A stretch of DNA of 60,336 nucleotides from Spirochaetota bacterium (GTDB taxonomy: Bacteria; Spirochaetota; UBA4802; UB4802). Made by a program: the position numbers and the translations under genes. The stretch spans positions 1 to 60,336 of the forward strand of contig JBFLZD010000017.1 in assembly GCA_040756435.1 (NCBI GenBank), given 5' to 3'. Each line of letters starts with the position of its first letter. Within the stretch, counting starts at the first letter, position 1. The notes under the pieces were generated by a model. It was not told the DNA's origin. It saw only the letters and a program-made list of their open reading frames with translations, and ran no database searches. Positions 26,714-37,074 of this stretch are shown here, one piece after another.

Positions 26714-27066
26714 TGATCAATATCACATTACAGGGTATAGTCGTTAAAAACAACCAATTTAGCCTGTCGGGCTCTGTTTTTGCTGTCAGTATATCAGGGC
26801 ATTCAGGGCAGGCGTCAAAAGGTAATGATATAGTATGTGCCGGTGTTTCGGCATTATCGCAATCAGTTGTTTTAGCTTTAGAATATTATGAGATAGTTCA
26901 TAGTATCAGTCAACAGGAGGGATTACTGGAATTTTCTGTCAATCTTGATAGCCTTACTGATGACAGGAAGATTCGTTGTGAAAGTTTAGTAAGCGTTTTT
27001 GTCCTTGGTATAAATGAGATAAGAAAACAATATCCTGAATTTGTGCATGTGAGCATAAAAGGGTAA
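26713..27066 (+). CDS. prp: Prp-type ribosomal-processing cysteine protease (YsxB-like)
   Basis: Prp removes an N-terminal extension from bL27 in Firmicutes and some relatives. The 117-residue protein keeps the catalytic signature: the His in ISGHSGQAS and the Cys in NDIVCAGVSALSQS. The start is a GTG that shares its first base with the bL21 stop. The bL27 encoded next has no cleavable extension, so the expected substrate site is missing. Confidence 0.85.
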   Translation: MINITLQGIVVKNNQFSLSGSVFAVSISGHSGQASKGNDIVCAGVSALSQSVVLALEYYEIVHSISQQEGLLEFSVNLDSLTDDRKIRCESLVSVFVLGINEIRKQYPEFVHVSIKG

Positions 27067-27109
27067 ATACAATATATTACGACAATTACTGAAATAATGA
27101 GGTGAATAT

Positions 27110-27370
27110 ATGGCACATAAAAAAGGTGGCGGTTCATCACGAAATGGACGAGATTCCCGGTCCCAGCGCCTGGGAGTCAAGGTTTTTGGTGGGCAGTTTG
27201 TGAAAAGTGGCTCAATAATAGTACGTCAGAGAGGAACCAAACTGCATCCTGGCACTAATGTAAAACGTGGTAGCGATGATACTCTCTTTGCTATCACTGA
27301 CGGGATAGTGAAATTTGAACGCCTTGATAAGGATAGAAAAAAGGTATCGGTGTATCCTGTTCAGGCGTAA
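27110..27370 (+). CDS. rpmA: 50S ribosomal protein bL27
   Basis: bL27 lies near the peptidyl-transferase centre with its N-terminus reaching the tRNA ends. The 86-residue protein begins directly [16 protein letters not shown], with GAGGTG upstream. A TGA four codons before the ATG rules out an in-frame extension of the Prp-cleaved kind. Third gene of the cluster; a terminator follows. Confidence 0.97.
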   Translation: MAHKKGGGSSRNGRDSRSQRLGVKVFGGQFVKSGSIIVRQRGTKLHPGTNVKRGSDDTLFAITDGIVKFERLDKDRKKVSVYPVQA

Positions 27371-27407
27371 GGTACAGTATATTAGCATATTTTAAAACTA
27401 TACTAAT

Positions 27408-27448
27408 AAAAGCTTGTATTGTTGTTGTAACAATATAAGCTTTTTTTA
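27408..27448 (+). terminator. terminator after rpmA
   Basis: AAAGCTTgTATTGTT pairs with AACAATAtAAGCTTT, followed by a run of seven T. It ends the bL21-Prp-bL27 transcript. Confidence 0.85.
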
Positions 27449-27606
27449 TTTGTAAAATAATGTTCTGTAGCCATAAATGTGGTTTTTCATTGTGATAGGG
27501 ATAGTGATATTATAAATCCATAGTAATCTATTTTCATGCTGGATTCATACCATGAGCTATCCTGTACTATATGTTTATCAATGTTTTACAGTAAACAGGT
27601 AATGAT

Positions 27607-28590
27607 GTGGCAAAATTTAAAGATAACATAGTAATCAAAGTGCGTGCTGGCAAAGGTGGTGCCGGTTCTGTTTCGTTCAGAAGGGAAAAGTATATTCCCA
27701 AGGGTGGTCCTGATGGTGGTGATGGAGGTAAAGGCGGTGATGTTATTATACAGGCAACCCAGGGATATTATAACTTAGGTCATCTTTTTAAAGATAGGAT
27801 ATATAAAGCCCAGAATGGTGGTTTTGGGATGGGCCAGAACCGCCATGGTAAAGATGGGCAGGATTTGGTTATACATGTGCCGGCTGGTACACAGGTGCTG
27901 GATGCAGAAACTGGGGAACTTTTAGCTGATCTTGTGCATGAAGGTGATACAGTATGTGTGGCCAGGGGAGGTATGGGGGGAAAGGGCAATGCGTTTTTTA
28001 AAACAGCAACACATCAGGCACCACGGTTTGCACAGCCTGGTATGCCTGGTGAAGAACGTTCAATTTTACTGAACCTTAAATTGATTGCTGATGTGGGTTT
28101 GGTGGGGCTTCCCAATGTGGGTAAGTCAACCTTGCTGAAAGCTATCACTAATGCCCAGCCAAAGATTGCTGACTATCCATTTACGACGCTTATACCCAAT
28201 TTAGGAGTTATTGAGCGGGGTGAGACAGTAATTAAAATAGCAGATATACCAGGAATCATTGAAGGAGCACATAAGGGGTTGGGCTTGGGATTATCGTTTT
28301 TGCAGCATATTGAGCGTGTGCGGATTATCCTGTTCTGTATTGAGGCAATTGATGCTGATCCACTGTACACACTTTCACTGTTAAAAGCTGAACTGTCCAC
28401 ATATAATAAGGATTTACCTCAAAGAACATCCATGATTCTATTAACAAAAAGCGATTGTGTAAATGAATCAGTTGTACGTAAACGTATTTCATTGCTTGAA
28501 AAAGAAAAATATACAGTGCTTCCCATATCATCATTGACAGGATACAATATAGATATATTAATAGAAAAACTTTTTTTGTTAATGGAATAA
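27607..28590 (+). CDS. obg: ribosome-assembly GTPase Obg (CgtA)
   Basis: Obg is a GTPase that acts on the 50S subunit and stress control. The 327-residue protein has the glycine-rich Obg fold (about 1-158, with GGPDGGDGGKGGDV) and the G domain: GLPNVGKS (G1), DIPG (G3), LTKSD (G4). It lacks the C-terminal OCT domain, like many non-Firmicute members. The start is a GTG preceded by AGGT. It lies after bL27 but beyond a terminator, so it probably has its own promoter within the 150 AT-rich bases upstream. Confidence 0.95.
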   Translation: MAKFKDNIVIKVRAGKGGAGSVSFRREKYIPKGGPDGGDGGKGGDVIIQATQGYYNLGHLFKDRIYKAQNGGFGMGQNRHGKDGQDLVIHVPAGTQVLDAETGELLADLVHEGDTVCVARGGMGGKGNAFFKTATHQAPRFAQPGMPGEERSILLNLKLIADVGLVGLPNVGKSTLLKAITNAQPKIADYPFTTLIPNLGVIERGETVIKIADIPGIIEGAHKGLGLGLSFLQHIERVRIILFCIEAIDADPLYTLSLLKAELSTYNKDLPQRTSMILLTKSDCVNESVVRKRISLLEKEKYTVLPISSLTGYNIDILIEKLFLLME

Positions 28591-28594
28591 TTAC

Positions 28595-29701
28595 ATGCCA
28601 CGTTCTGCATACTTGAAACATGTCAAAACAATTGTTGTTAAAGTTGGGTCATCGCTCATTACTGATGAATCAGGCATATCAAAAAAACAGGTGACCCGGC
28701 TGGTTGATGATGTTGTCTTTTTATTAAAGAAAAAGTACCGGATTGTTATTGTAAGTTCCGGAGCTATCAGTGCCGGTTCAGCGGTTATGAAGAAAAAGCG
28801 CAATCTGTGCACCATACCTGAAAAGCAAGCTCTGGCGGCCATAGGTCAATCCATACTTATGGATGTGTACCGTGAATGCTTCAACAAATATGGTTATGAA
28901 GTTGGCCAGATATTACTTACCGAGGATGATGTGAAACACCGGCGCAGGTTTTTAAATGCCCGCCATACCCTGAACGCACTTTTAGAAATGGGTGTAGTAC
29001 CGATAGTTAATGAAAATGACTCGGTTGTGATTAAAGAGATTAAATTTGGCGATAATGATACACTGTCTGCCCATGTTGCCAATATTGTACAGGCAAATCT
29101 TTTGGTGCTGCTATCGGATGTTGATGGCTTTTACTGGGATGAAGGTGATACTGAACCAGTGTCTGAAATTCATGAAATTAATGATGAGGTGCGCGCACGC
29201 TGCAGAGGTGCTGGCAGTGAACATGGTACTGGTGGTATGTTTACAAAAATAAAAGCGGGAGAGATGGTCATTCAATCTGGTGAGATGATGATTATTGCAA
29301 ATGGCAGGACGGAACATATCTTAAAACGAATTATGCAGGGTGAGAAGGTTGGCACGCTGTTTATAGGCAAAACACAATTGAAAAGTAAAAAGCGCTGGAT
29401 AGCATTCAATGTAAAACCCAAAGGGAAGCTCATTATTGATGATGGGGCGGTTAAGGCACTGAAGGAAAATAAAAAATCATTACTGGCCATAGGCATAACA
29501 CAGGTAGAGGGAAATTTTGATTTAGGTGATGCAGTAGAAATTACTGATAAAAGAGGAACACTGATAGCAAAAGGTATTGTCAATTATACCAGTGGAGAGC
29601 TTGAAAAAATAAAAGGTAAAAACACTCAGGAGATAAAAAAAATATTTGGTTCAGAATACTATGAAGAGGTTATTAACAGGGATGATTTGATTGTATTTTA
29701 A
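28595..29701 (+). CDS. proB: glutamate 5-kinase ProB
   Basis: ProB phosphorylates glutamate in the first step of proline synthesis. The 368-residue protein has the amino-acid kinase domain (VVKVGSSLIT, VSSGAIS, VNENDSV, GTGGMFTKI) and a C-terminal PUA domain (from about 275). It starts 5 bases after the obg stop, so the two are co-transcribed. ProA and ProC are not in this window. Confidence 0.95.
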   Translation: MPRSAYLKHVKTIVVKVGSSLITDESGISKKQVTRLVDDVVFLLKKKYRIVIVSSGAISAGSAVMKKKRNLCTIPEKQALAAIGQSILMDVYRECFNKYGYEVGQILLTEDDVKHRRRFLNARHTLNALLEMGVVPIVNENDSVVIKEIKFGDNDTLSAHVANIVQANLLVLLSDVDGFYWDEGDTEPVSEIHEINDEVRARCRGAGSEHGTGGMFTKIKAGEMVIQSGEMMIIANGRTEHILKRIMQGEKVGTLFIGKTQLKSKKRWIAFNVKPKGKLIIDDGAVKALKENKKSLLAIGITQVEGNFDLGDAVEITDKRGTLIAKGIVNYTSGELEKIKGKNTQEIKKIFGSEYYEEVINRDDLIVF

Positions 29702-29968
29702 TGGTTGGGAGTATTTCTACCACGTTTGTTCCCAGAAAAGTATTGTATTTCCAGGGATGATGTAATTGTGGCTTGAAAAGAAGAGAATACTCTACAGCCT
29801 ATGATACTTGAGGAAGAAGTATAGTAAATGCTTTTATGTAACAATAGATATACAATTGTTTCTATGTAAAGATATTAAATACAATGAATCTAACTCATGT
29901 AAAAAAATACTTGTGTACAGAGTTGTTTAACGGATAGTAAATTATAATTTTATAAGCAGGTAAATGAT

Positions 29969-32716
29969 ATGATAGATAAAATTTTGAGTTTATTTTTTGG
30001 TACAAAGCACGAACGTGATATTAAAAAGCTACAACCCATTGTAGCTCAAATAAATGCACTGGAAGATGAAGTTAAAAGATTAACACAGGACCAGATGCTT
30101 TCAAAAACTGCTGAATTCAGAGGGCGCATAGAACAGGGACAGCCAATAGATGAACTGTTACCATATGCGTTTGCCATGGTAAGAGAGGCTGCGTGGCGAA
30201 CCATTGGTATGCGTCATTTTGATGTGCAGCTTATGGGGGCAATTGTACTGCATCAGGGCAAGATAGCTGAAATGAAGACAGGTGAAGGAAAAACGCTTGT
30301 GGCAACCATGCCAGTATATCTCAATGCACTGGCAGGGAAAGGTGTCCATGTTGTTACGGTTAACGATTATTTAGCACGCCGTGACTCTGAGTGGATGGGC
30401 CCAATCTATAAATATTTAGGGCTTTCGGTTGGTGTTATTCAGCATAATATGGATTATTATGCACGCCAGAAAGCGTACCGCTGTGATGTGACCTACGGAA
30501 CCAATAACGAATTTGGTTTTGATTACCTCAGGGATAATATGGTAGAACATAAATCCCTCAGAGTACAGCGCGATCTTTACTATGCAATTGTAGACGAGGT
30601 TGATTCAATACTCATTGATGAAGCACGTACACCGCTTATCATTTCAGGTTCCACTGATGAATCCACTAAAAAATACTATCTGATTAATAAAATTATTCCA
30701 AGCCTTAAGGAAGGCGTTGATTATGAAGTAAACGAAAAAGATCGCAATGCCCTTTTGACGGAAGAAGGTGTGAAACATGTTGAAAAGCTCTTAAAGATAG
30801 ATAATTTGTACGATAGTCGCAATATAGAACTGGTGCATCATGTTAATCAGGCATTGAAAGCTCATACCTTATTCAAACGTGATATTGATTACATTGTAAA
30901 AGATGGGCAGGTCATTATTGTTGATGAATTTACTGGAAGGCTTATGCCTGGAAGGCGCTATTCTGATGGATTGCATCAGGCACTGGAAGCAAAGGAAAAT
31001 GTGCCCATAGCGCGTGAAAGCCAGACATTTGCACAGATTACATTCCAGAATTATTTCAGGATGTACAAAAAGCTTGCTGGTATGACAGGTACCGCTGATA
31101 CAGAAGCCATCGAATTTAAAAAGATATATAATTTAGATGTTGTTGTCATTCCCACAAATGAACCTGTACGAAGAACCGATTATCCTGACAGGATCTATCG
31201 TACTGAAAAAGAAAAGTTCAACGCTATTGTACAGGAAATTCAGCAATTGCGCCAGGAGGGCAGGCCAGTACTGGTGGGTACAATCTCTATTGAAAAATCT
31301 GAAAAATTGTCGGACATGCTGAGAAGAGTGGGTATTCCGCATAATGTGTTAAATGCAAAGTATCATGAAAAAGAAGCTCAGATTATTGCCGAAGCAGGGC
31401 GTCCTGGTACAGTAACTATCGCCACTAATATGGCCGGGCGTGGTACGGACATTGTGCTTGGTGGAAGAAAGACGTATATTGATGAACTGGAAAATTGGAA
31501 GCCCATTCATGATGCTGCACTCTGGGAGCGATTCAGAGAAGCAATTTTAAAGAGCGATTTTGACTATGCAGCAAGTCTTGCCAATACCATGATAGGACAG
31601 GATCAGCACAAAGCACTGGATATTGTGCGTAAAGGTAAGGAATGGCTGGATAACCATAATAAAGTGGTACAGGCGGGTGGGCTGCATATTCTGGGTACTG
31701 AACGTCATGAAGCACGAAGAATTGACAATCAGTTGCGGGGGCGTTCAGGAAGGCAGGGCGATCCAGGTTCATCACGGTTTTATCTTTCACTGGAAGATGA
31801 CCTGATGCGTATTTTTGGCTCGGATAGGATTTCCGGTGTTATGCAGCGTTTGGGTATGGAGGAAGGACAGGAAATTGAAAGCAGGATGGTGTCACGCGCC
31901 ATTGAAAATGCACAGAAAAGAGTGGAAGCAAGAAACTTTGAAATACGAAAGCACCTGCTGGAATATGATGATGTTATGAACAGCCAGCGTGAATATATTT
32001 ATAAGGAACGCAATGCTATCCTTGATGGTGAAGATGTTTCGCCTAAGATTCGTGAGTATATTGATGATGTAGTGGAAAGCTGGATTCCCTATTTTACTGA
32101 GGGGAAGCGGCATGCCGAAGATTGGGATATTGAGGGCTTAAATGGTTTCCTGAGATCAAAGTTTGGATTTGATATTGGATCGTTAGGGATAGATAGCGAA
32201 AGTTTATCGCATGATGAACTTATTAATTGTGTAAAAGAAGAATTGCTGAAATTGTACAAAGCAAAAGAAGAGGAAGTTGGCAGTGACCATATGCGTACGC
32301 TTGAACGGCTGGTATCACTTCAGGTGATTGATACCAAGTGGCGTGATCATCTGCTGGTAATGGATGACTTGCGTGACGGTATATGGACAGCAGGCTACAG
32401 CGAGCGCAATCCGCTGGTTGAGTATAAGCTTAGGGGTTTTGAGCTTTTCAACGAGATGCTTGATAATCTAAAATTAGATATTATTGAGATGCTTCTGAAA
32501 GTGCGTTTACAGAAGGTTGAGGAAATTGAAATCAAGCCTGAAGAGCTTCCTGTACCGTTTGGACAGGAAATCAAACCTGAGGTTGAACAATTTGGCGCTG
32601 GTGGAATTCCTGTTGCTGCTGTACCACGGCCATCGGTACGCAGCCAGGAAGATAAAAACCGGGAAATAATAGGCGGTGTGAAGCGCAAAAAAACAAGAAG
32701 AAGCAGGCGAGGCTAA
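29969..32716 (+). CDS. secA: preprotein translocase ATPase SecA
   Basis: SecA drives protein export through SecYEG. The 915-residue protein has Walker A (MKTGEGKTL, about 101-109), the [19 protein letters not shown] region, and the second nucleotide domain with [10 protein letters not shown] and [12 protein letters not shown]. The C-terminus ends in a basic tail (KKTRRSRRG) and lacks the usual SEC-C zinc motif. That motif is found instead on the protein at 47636-48337. The ATG has AGCAGGT upstream; about 270 AT-rich bases separate it from proB. Confidence 0.97.
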   Translation: MIDKILSLFFGTKHERDIKKLQPIVAQINALEDEVKRLTQDQMLSKTAEFRGRIEQGQPIDELLPYAFAMVREAAWRTIGMRHFDVQLMGAIVLHQGKIAEMKTGEGKTLVATMPVYLNALAGKGVHVVTVNDYLARRDSEWMGPIYKYLGLSVGVIQHNMDYYARQKAYRCDVTYGTNNEFGFDYLRDNMVEHKSLRVQRDLYYAIVDEVDSILIDEARTPLIISGSTDESTKKYYLINKIIPSLKEGVDYEVNEKDRNALLTEEGVKHVEKLLKIDNLYDSRNIELVHHVNQALKAHTLFKRDIDYIVKDGQVIIVDEFTGRLMPGRRYSDGLHQALEAKENVPIARESQTFAQITFQNYFRMYKKLAGMTGTADTEAIEFKKIYNLDVVVIPTNEPVRRTDYPDRIYRTEKEKFNAIVQEIQQLRQEGRPVLVGTISIEKSEKLSDMLRRVGIPHNVLNAKYHEKEAQIIAEAGRPGTVTIATNMAGRGTDIVLGGRKTYIDELENWKPIHDAALWERFREAILKSDFDYAASLANTMIGQDQHKALDIVRKGKEWLDNHNKVVQAGGLHILGTERHEARRIDNQLRGRSGRQGDPGSSRFYLSLEDDLMRIFGSDRISGVMQRLGMEEGQEIESRMVSRAIENAQKRVEARNFEIRKHLLEYDDVMNSQREYIYKERNAILDGEDVSPKIREYIDDVVESWIPYFTEGKRHAEDWDIEGLNGFLRSKFGFDIGSLGIDSESLSHDELINCVKEELLKLYKAKEEEVGSDHMRTLERLVSLQVIDTKWRDHLLVMDDLRDGIWTAGYSERNPLVEYKLRGFELFNEMLDNLKLDIIEMLLKVRLQKVEEIEIKPEELPVPFGQEIKPEVEQFGAGGIPVAAVPRPSVRSQEDKNREIIGGVKRKKTRRSRRG

Positions 32717-32777
32717 CTAAACAGGTGCAAATATGTGTTATATTAATGATGCAGGTATGTAGTGTATAAAGAGGTTT

Positions 32778-34136
32778 ATGATGAGCTTAATGAAAAGTAT
32801 TTCGGGCATCCGCGGTGTGGTTGGAGAATCTTTTACGCCTGATTTGATTACCAGAGTTGCAATGGCATTTGCCAGTCACATACGTTGTGGTAAAGTTATA
32901 GTTGGCCGTGACTCGCGCATTACCGGGAAAGAGATTGCACAGTGTTTTGAGAGTGTGCTGTCATTATGTGGCTGTCAGGTCATTGATATTGGTGTGGTGC
33001 CAACGCCCACGGTGCAAATTATGGTTGAGCACACTAAAGCAAAAGGTGGTGTGGTTATTTCTGCATCACATAATCCCATACAGTGGAATGCTTTCAAGCT
33101 CATCAATGCAACGGGCAGCTTCTTTGGTCCTGAAGAGATGAATACGTTTCTGTCACTGGTTGATACCATTGTGCCTTTTGGTGCCAAATGGAATGCCATA
33201 AAGCCTGTTATGTGCGATAGTTCTGCGGCAGACATCCATATTGAAAAAGTACTTGCTGCCATAGACGTTGCCGCTATCAAAAAAAGAAAATTCACGGTGG
33301 TACTTGATTCAGTTAATGGTGCCGGTTCACTCATTACTCAAAAACTGTTGAAGCAATTGGGATGCAGGGTAATTCCCATTCATTGTGATATGACTACCGG
33401 TACATTTCCCCGGGGGGCAGAACCTGTTGCAAAAAATTTAAAAGCGTTATCTAGTGCTGTACAAAAGCATACGGCTGATATTGGCTTTGCGCAGGATCCG
33501 GATGCGGACAGGTTGGCGATAGTTAATGAAAAAGGGAATCCCATTGGCGAGGAGCTTACCGTAACGCTGGCTGCCATGCGATGTCTTGCAAGGAAGAAAG
33601 GGCCGGTAGTGGTAAATATGTCCACAACGAAAGCAATTGAGGATGTTGCATCCCGTTTTGGCGCACCGGTGTATCGTTCAAAGGTTGGCGAGATACATGT
33701 GGTTGAAGCAATGAAAAAATACAGGGCAGTGATTGGTGGCGAAGGGAACGGTGGTGTTATTTCACCTGAGGTCCATTACGGTAGGGATAGCCTGGTGGGT
33801 ATTGGGTATTGCCTGGAGCTAATGGCACACAGAAAAGAGCCAATATCACAGATTGTAGCAAAGCTGCCTGCGTATTACATGCACAAGGATACCATGACTA
33901 TTGACAGTGGATTTGATACCGGAACTATCGCCCAAAAAATTAAAGAACAATATGCAGATGAAGTTATTAACACTCTTGATGGCATACGCATAGATTTTGT
34001 GCACCATGATGTGTTTCACGGTGGCTGGGTACATTTGCGTCCTTCCAATACGGAGCCAATATTCAGAATCATCGCTGAAGGGAAGTCAAAAAAACAGTGT
34101 GAAGCCATTGTCAATACGTTTAAAACAATGAAATAA
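32778..34136 (+). CDS. phosphohexomutase (GlmM/ManB type)
   Basis: An alpha-D-phosphohexomutase of 452 residues. The active-site phosphoserine loop is SASHNP, the metal loop DPDADR, the sugar loop GEGNGG and the phosphate loop RPSNTEP. The short bacterial type converts glucosamine-, mannose- or glucose-6-phosphate to the 1-phosphate. GEGNGG fits phosphoglucosamine or phosphomannomutase, but substrate cannot be fixed from sequence alone. GAGG precedes the ATG. A second, larger mutase is at 39894-41636. Confidence 0.88.
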   Translation: MMSLMKSISGIRGVVGESFTPDLITRVAMAFASHIRCGKVIVGRDSRITGKEIAQCFESVLSLCGCQVIDIGVVPTPTVQIMVEHTKAKGGVVISASHNPIQWNAFKLINATGSFFGPEEMNTFLSLVDTIVPFGAKWNAIKPVMCDSSAADIHIEKVLAAIDVAAIKKRKFTVVLDSVNGAGSLITQKLLKQLGCRVIPIHCDMTTGTFPRGAEPVAKNLKALSSAVQKHTADIGFAQDPDADRLAIVNEKGNPIGEELTVTLAAMRCLARKKGPVVVNMSTTKAIEDVASRFGAPVYRSKVGEIHVVEAMKKYRAVIGGEGNGGVISPEVHYGRDSLVGIGYCLELMAHRKEPISQIVAKLPAYYMHKDTMTIDSGFDTGTIAQKIKEQYADEVINTLDGIRIDFVHHDVFHGGWVHLRPSNTEPIFRIIAEGKSKKQCEAIVNTFKTMK

Positions 34137-34155
34137 CATACATGCATATAATTAC

Positions 34156-34185
34156 TTGACAAAAATAAGCCTGCCTTCGTAATAC
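34156..34185 (+). promoter_or_regulatory. promoter of aspS
   Basis: TTGACA at 34156-34161 and TAATAC at 34180-34185 with an 18-base spacer. The predicted leader to the AspS start is about 130 bases and contains the hairpin at 34213-34244. Confidence 0.65.
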
Positions 34186-34212
34186 TATCGAAATCAAATT
34201 ATTGGTTACAGT

Positions 34213-34244
34213 GCCCGGCGTGAGGTAATGTGCTTTGTGCCGGG
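34213..34244 (+). promoter_or_regulatory. hairpin in the aspS leader
   Basis: GCCCGGC and GCCGGG pair across a loop of about 19 bases. A run of seven T lies 15 bases further on, too far for a classical terminator. It may be a leader structure that modulates aspS. I see no T-box sequence. Confidence 0.35.
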
Positions 34245-34321
34245 AGCAAAATTGCATATTTTTTTGAATTTTTATATTGATTCTGGTATGTTGCTATATT
34301 ATTTTCTATTGGGTTAGGGTA

Positions 34322-36097
34322 ATGTTTGAACAACGAAGCTATTGTGGTGAATTGACACGTAATGATGTAGGGAAAGTGGTAAACCTTTCAGGCTGGGTTG
34401 ATACCAAGCGTGATTTAGGTGGCATTATATTTATCGAGATGAGGGACGTGACAGGAATTGTACAGGTTGTATTTGATGCATCAAAGAATAGTACCGCGTA
34501 TGAAAAAGCTGATAAAGTGAAAAATGAGTACTGTATTTTTGTAACCGGTGAGGTTGCAAAGCGTTCTGAGGAAACAGTCAATCCCAATCTAAAAACTGGT
34601 ATGATAGAGGTTATTGGAAAGGATATTGCCATTTTATCAGAATCGGAAGTGACACCATTCCCCATTGATACTTATACTAACCTGAACGAAGAGGTACGGT
34701 TAAAGTACCGTTATTTAGATCTTCGCAGGGCTGATATGCAGGAAGCTATTATAGTACGCCATAAGGTTATGCAGACAATACGGCATTATCTTACTGATAA
34801 CCGGTTTATTGAAGTTGAAACGCCAATACTGAATAAGTCCACACCTGAAGGTGCACGTGATTTTCTTGTTCCAAGCCGCATAAATCGTGGAATGTTTTAT
34901 GCACTGCCGCAATCGCCACAGTTGTTCAAACAGATTTTGATGATTTCAGGTTTTGACCGCTATTTTCAGATTGCCAAATGTTTCCGTGATGAGGATTTAC
35001 GCAATGACCGTCAGCCTGAATTTACTCAGGTGGACTTAGAAATGTCATTTGTCAATCCTCACATGATTATGAATATTATTGAAGGGCTTTTGAAAGAGAT
35101 CGTTAGAGATGTACTGGGTAAAGAAATTGAAACTCCATTTCCGGTATTCACGTATGATGAAGTAATGCAGCGCTATGGCAAGGATGCCCCTGACACACGT
35201 TTTGGCTTAGAACTGGCGGATGTAAGTGATATCTTTACCGATTCGTCATTTAATGTTTTTAAAGCGGCACTGGGAAATGGTGGCATCATTAAGGCAATAG
35301 TTATTAACGATGAAGGCAAAATTTCACGTGCAATGATTGAAGAATACATTAATTATGTGCGCACGTTTAAAGCCATGGGACTGCCAAGTGTGCGTTATAC
35401 AGGGAGTGCTTTTGAAACAGGGATAGCAAAATTTTTAAGCGATAGTGAAAAGCAAAAGCTTGTTGACAGGTTAAAACTCAATTCCAATTCACTCATTATT
35501 TTTTCCTGTGATAAGCCAAAGATAGTTAATGATGCACTGGGCAATCTGCGTATCAAGATTGCACAGCAGCTTAATCTCATTGACGAAAATAAACTCAACT
35601 TTCTGTGGGTGGTTGATTTCCCACTTCTTGAGTATGATGTTGAGGAAGGCCGTTACTATGCAATGCATCATCCGTTTACAGCGCCAAAACCTGAGTGCGA
35701 GCCAATGCTTGATGCTATTACTCCACAAACAACACAAGCAATCAAGGCTCAGGCTTATGATGTTGTGCTCAATGGTGTTGAAATTGGTGGCGGTTCTATC
35801 CGAATTAACCGTATGCCATTACAGAAAAAGATGTTTGGCATCCTTGGTATTTCTGAGGAAGAGGCAAAAATAAAGTTTTCATTTTTACTGGATGCATTAA
35901 AATATGGTGCGCCACCTCATGGTGGTATTGCATTAGGGTTGGACAGGATTCTGATGCTGCTATTAAAGCGCAATTCTATACGGGATGTGATAGCATTCCC
36001 CAAAACGCAGAAAGGACAATGCCTCATGAGTGAAGCTCCTTCGCCTGTGAGTGCACAGCAGTTAAAAGAGCTATCTATCAAGGTGGTTGAATTATAA
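34322..36097 (+). CDS. aspS: aspartyl-tRNA synthetase
   Basis: AspRS charges tRNA-Asp (and tRNA-Asn where it is non-discriminating). The 591-residue bacterial-type enzyme has the N-terminal OB fold, class-II motif 2 (FRDEDLRNDRQPEFTQVD) and motif 3 (GLDRILMLLL), with GVEIGGGSIRIN and the bacterial GAD insertion between motifs 2 and 3. The ATG at 34322 follows TAGGG; an in-frame start at 34277 would add 15 unrelated residues. It overlaps phoH by one base (TAATG). Confidence 0.96.
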   Translation: MFEQRSYCGELTRNDVGKVVNLSGWVDTKRDLGGIIFIEMRDVTGIVQVVFDASKNSTAYEKADKVKNEYCIFVTGEVAKRSEETVNPNLKTGMIEVIGKDIAILSESEVTPFPIDTYTNLNEEVRLKYRYLDLRRADMQEAIIVRHKVMQTIRHYLTDNRFIEVETPILNKSTPEGARDFLVPSRINRGMFYALPQSPQLFKQILMISGFDRYFQIAKCFRDEDLRNDRQPEFTQVDLEMSFVNPHMIMNIIEGLLKEIVRDVLGKEIETPFPVFTYDEVMQRYGKDAPDTRFGLELADVSDIFTDSSFNVFKAALGNGGIIKAIVINDEGKISRAMIEEYINYVRTFKAMGLPSVRYTGSAFETGIAKFLSDSEKQKLVDRLKLNSNSLIIFSCDKPKIVNDALGNLRIKIAQQLNLIDENKLNFLWVVDFPLLEYDVEEGRYYAMHHPFTAPKPECEPMLDAITPQTTQAIKAQAYDVVLNGVEIGGGSIRINRMPLQKKMFGILGISEEEAKIKFSFLLDALKYGAPPHGGIALGLDRILMLLLKRNSIRDVIAFPKTQKGQCLMSEAPSPVSAQQLKELSIKVVEL

Positions 36098-37056
36098 TGG
36101 TAGATACAAAATTTGAAATTGACGATATATCCATTTATAAACGTATATGTGGGTATAAAGATAAGAATATCAAAGCAATTGAAAAGCTTCTTGATGTTAA
36201 AATAATCCCCCGTGGCAATACCCTGATAGTTGAAGCTTCCGGTGATAATGCCGCTAAGGCATTACAGCTTTTGCACCTGATGGGTGATTATTTATATATG
36301 CGTGATTCTCTCTATGAGTTTGATGATTTTGATATACGCTACCTGGCACTTTCCATTAATCAGGGGATTAAAGTAGATGCTGATGAAATCAACAGATTGA
36401 AGATTGTTATCCCTGAAACAGGAAAAACCATTGTACCCAAAACTATCAATCAGGCAAATTACATGTCGGCAATCCATAAAAGCCCCATCACTATCTCCAT
36501 TGGGCCAGCCGGGACAGGGAAAACATATTTAGCGGTAGCTGTAGGTGTAAAGTTTTTGTTAACGGGCAGAGTGGAGCGCATCATTTTAACACGGCCTGCT
36601 GTTGAAGCAGGTGAAAGCTTGGGGTACCTGCCTGGTGATTTTATTCAGAAGATTAATCCCTATTTAAGACCGCTGTATGATGCCCTGTTTGATATTCTTC
36701 CGTATGAAAGAATTTCCAAATATATGGAAAAAGGGATAATTGAGATTGCACCATTAGCCTATATGCGCGGACGTACACTCAATAAAGCTTTCATTATACT
36801 TGATGAAGCACAGAACACCACGTCATCACAGATGAAGATGTTTTTAACACGTCTGGGTAACAATTCAAAGATGGTTATATCCGGTGATATTACTCAGATA
36901 GATCTGGAAAAACCACGACAATCCGGTTTACTTGCTGCACAAAAAATTCTTCATGGTATTGAAGAGATTACCTTCATTGAATTCTTAAAAGAGGACATTT
37001 GCCGGCATCCAATAGTTGAAAAAATTATTGCAGCGTATGAACAACATGCTGAATAA
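36097..37056 (+). CDS. ybeZ: PhoH-like ATPase
   Basis: PhoH-like proteins are P-loop NTPases that work with YbeY in RNA and ribosome quality control. The 319-residue protein has Walker A (GPAGTGKT, about 138-145) and Walker B (FIILDEAQNT), with SGDITQIDL beyond. The N-terminal region looks like a KH-type RNA-binding fold. It forms the common phoH-pgpH-ybeY order with the next two genes. Confidence 0.93.
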   Translation: MVDTKFEIDDISIYKRICGYKDKNIKAIEKLLDVKIIPRGNTLIVEASGDNAAKALQLLHLMGDYLYMRDSLYEFDDFDIRYLALSINQGIKVDADEINRLKIVIPETGKTIVPKTINQANYMSAIHKSPITISIGPAGTGKTYLAVAVGVKFLLTGRVERIILTRPAVEAGESLGYLPGDFIQKINPYLRPLYDALFDILPYERISKYMEKGIIEIAPLAYMRGRTLNKAFIILDEAQNTTSSQMKMFLTRLGNNSKMVISGDITQIDLEKPRQSGLLAAQKILHGIEEITFIEFLKEDICRHPIVEKIIAAYEQHAE

Positions 37057-37074
37057 TACAATCCGGTTACCTAT

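Noticed and set aside
34186-34321. T-box riboswitch before aspS
   Set aside because: No T-box consensus, specifier loop or antiterminator pair can be found.
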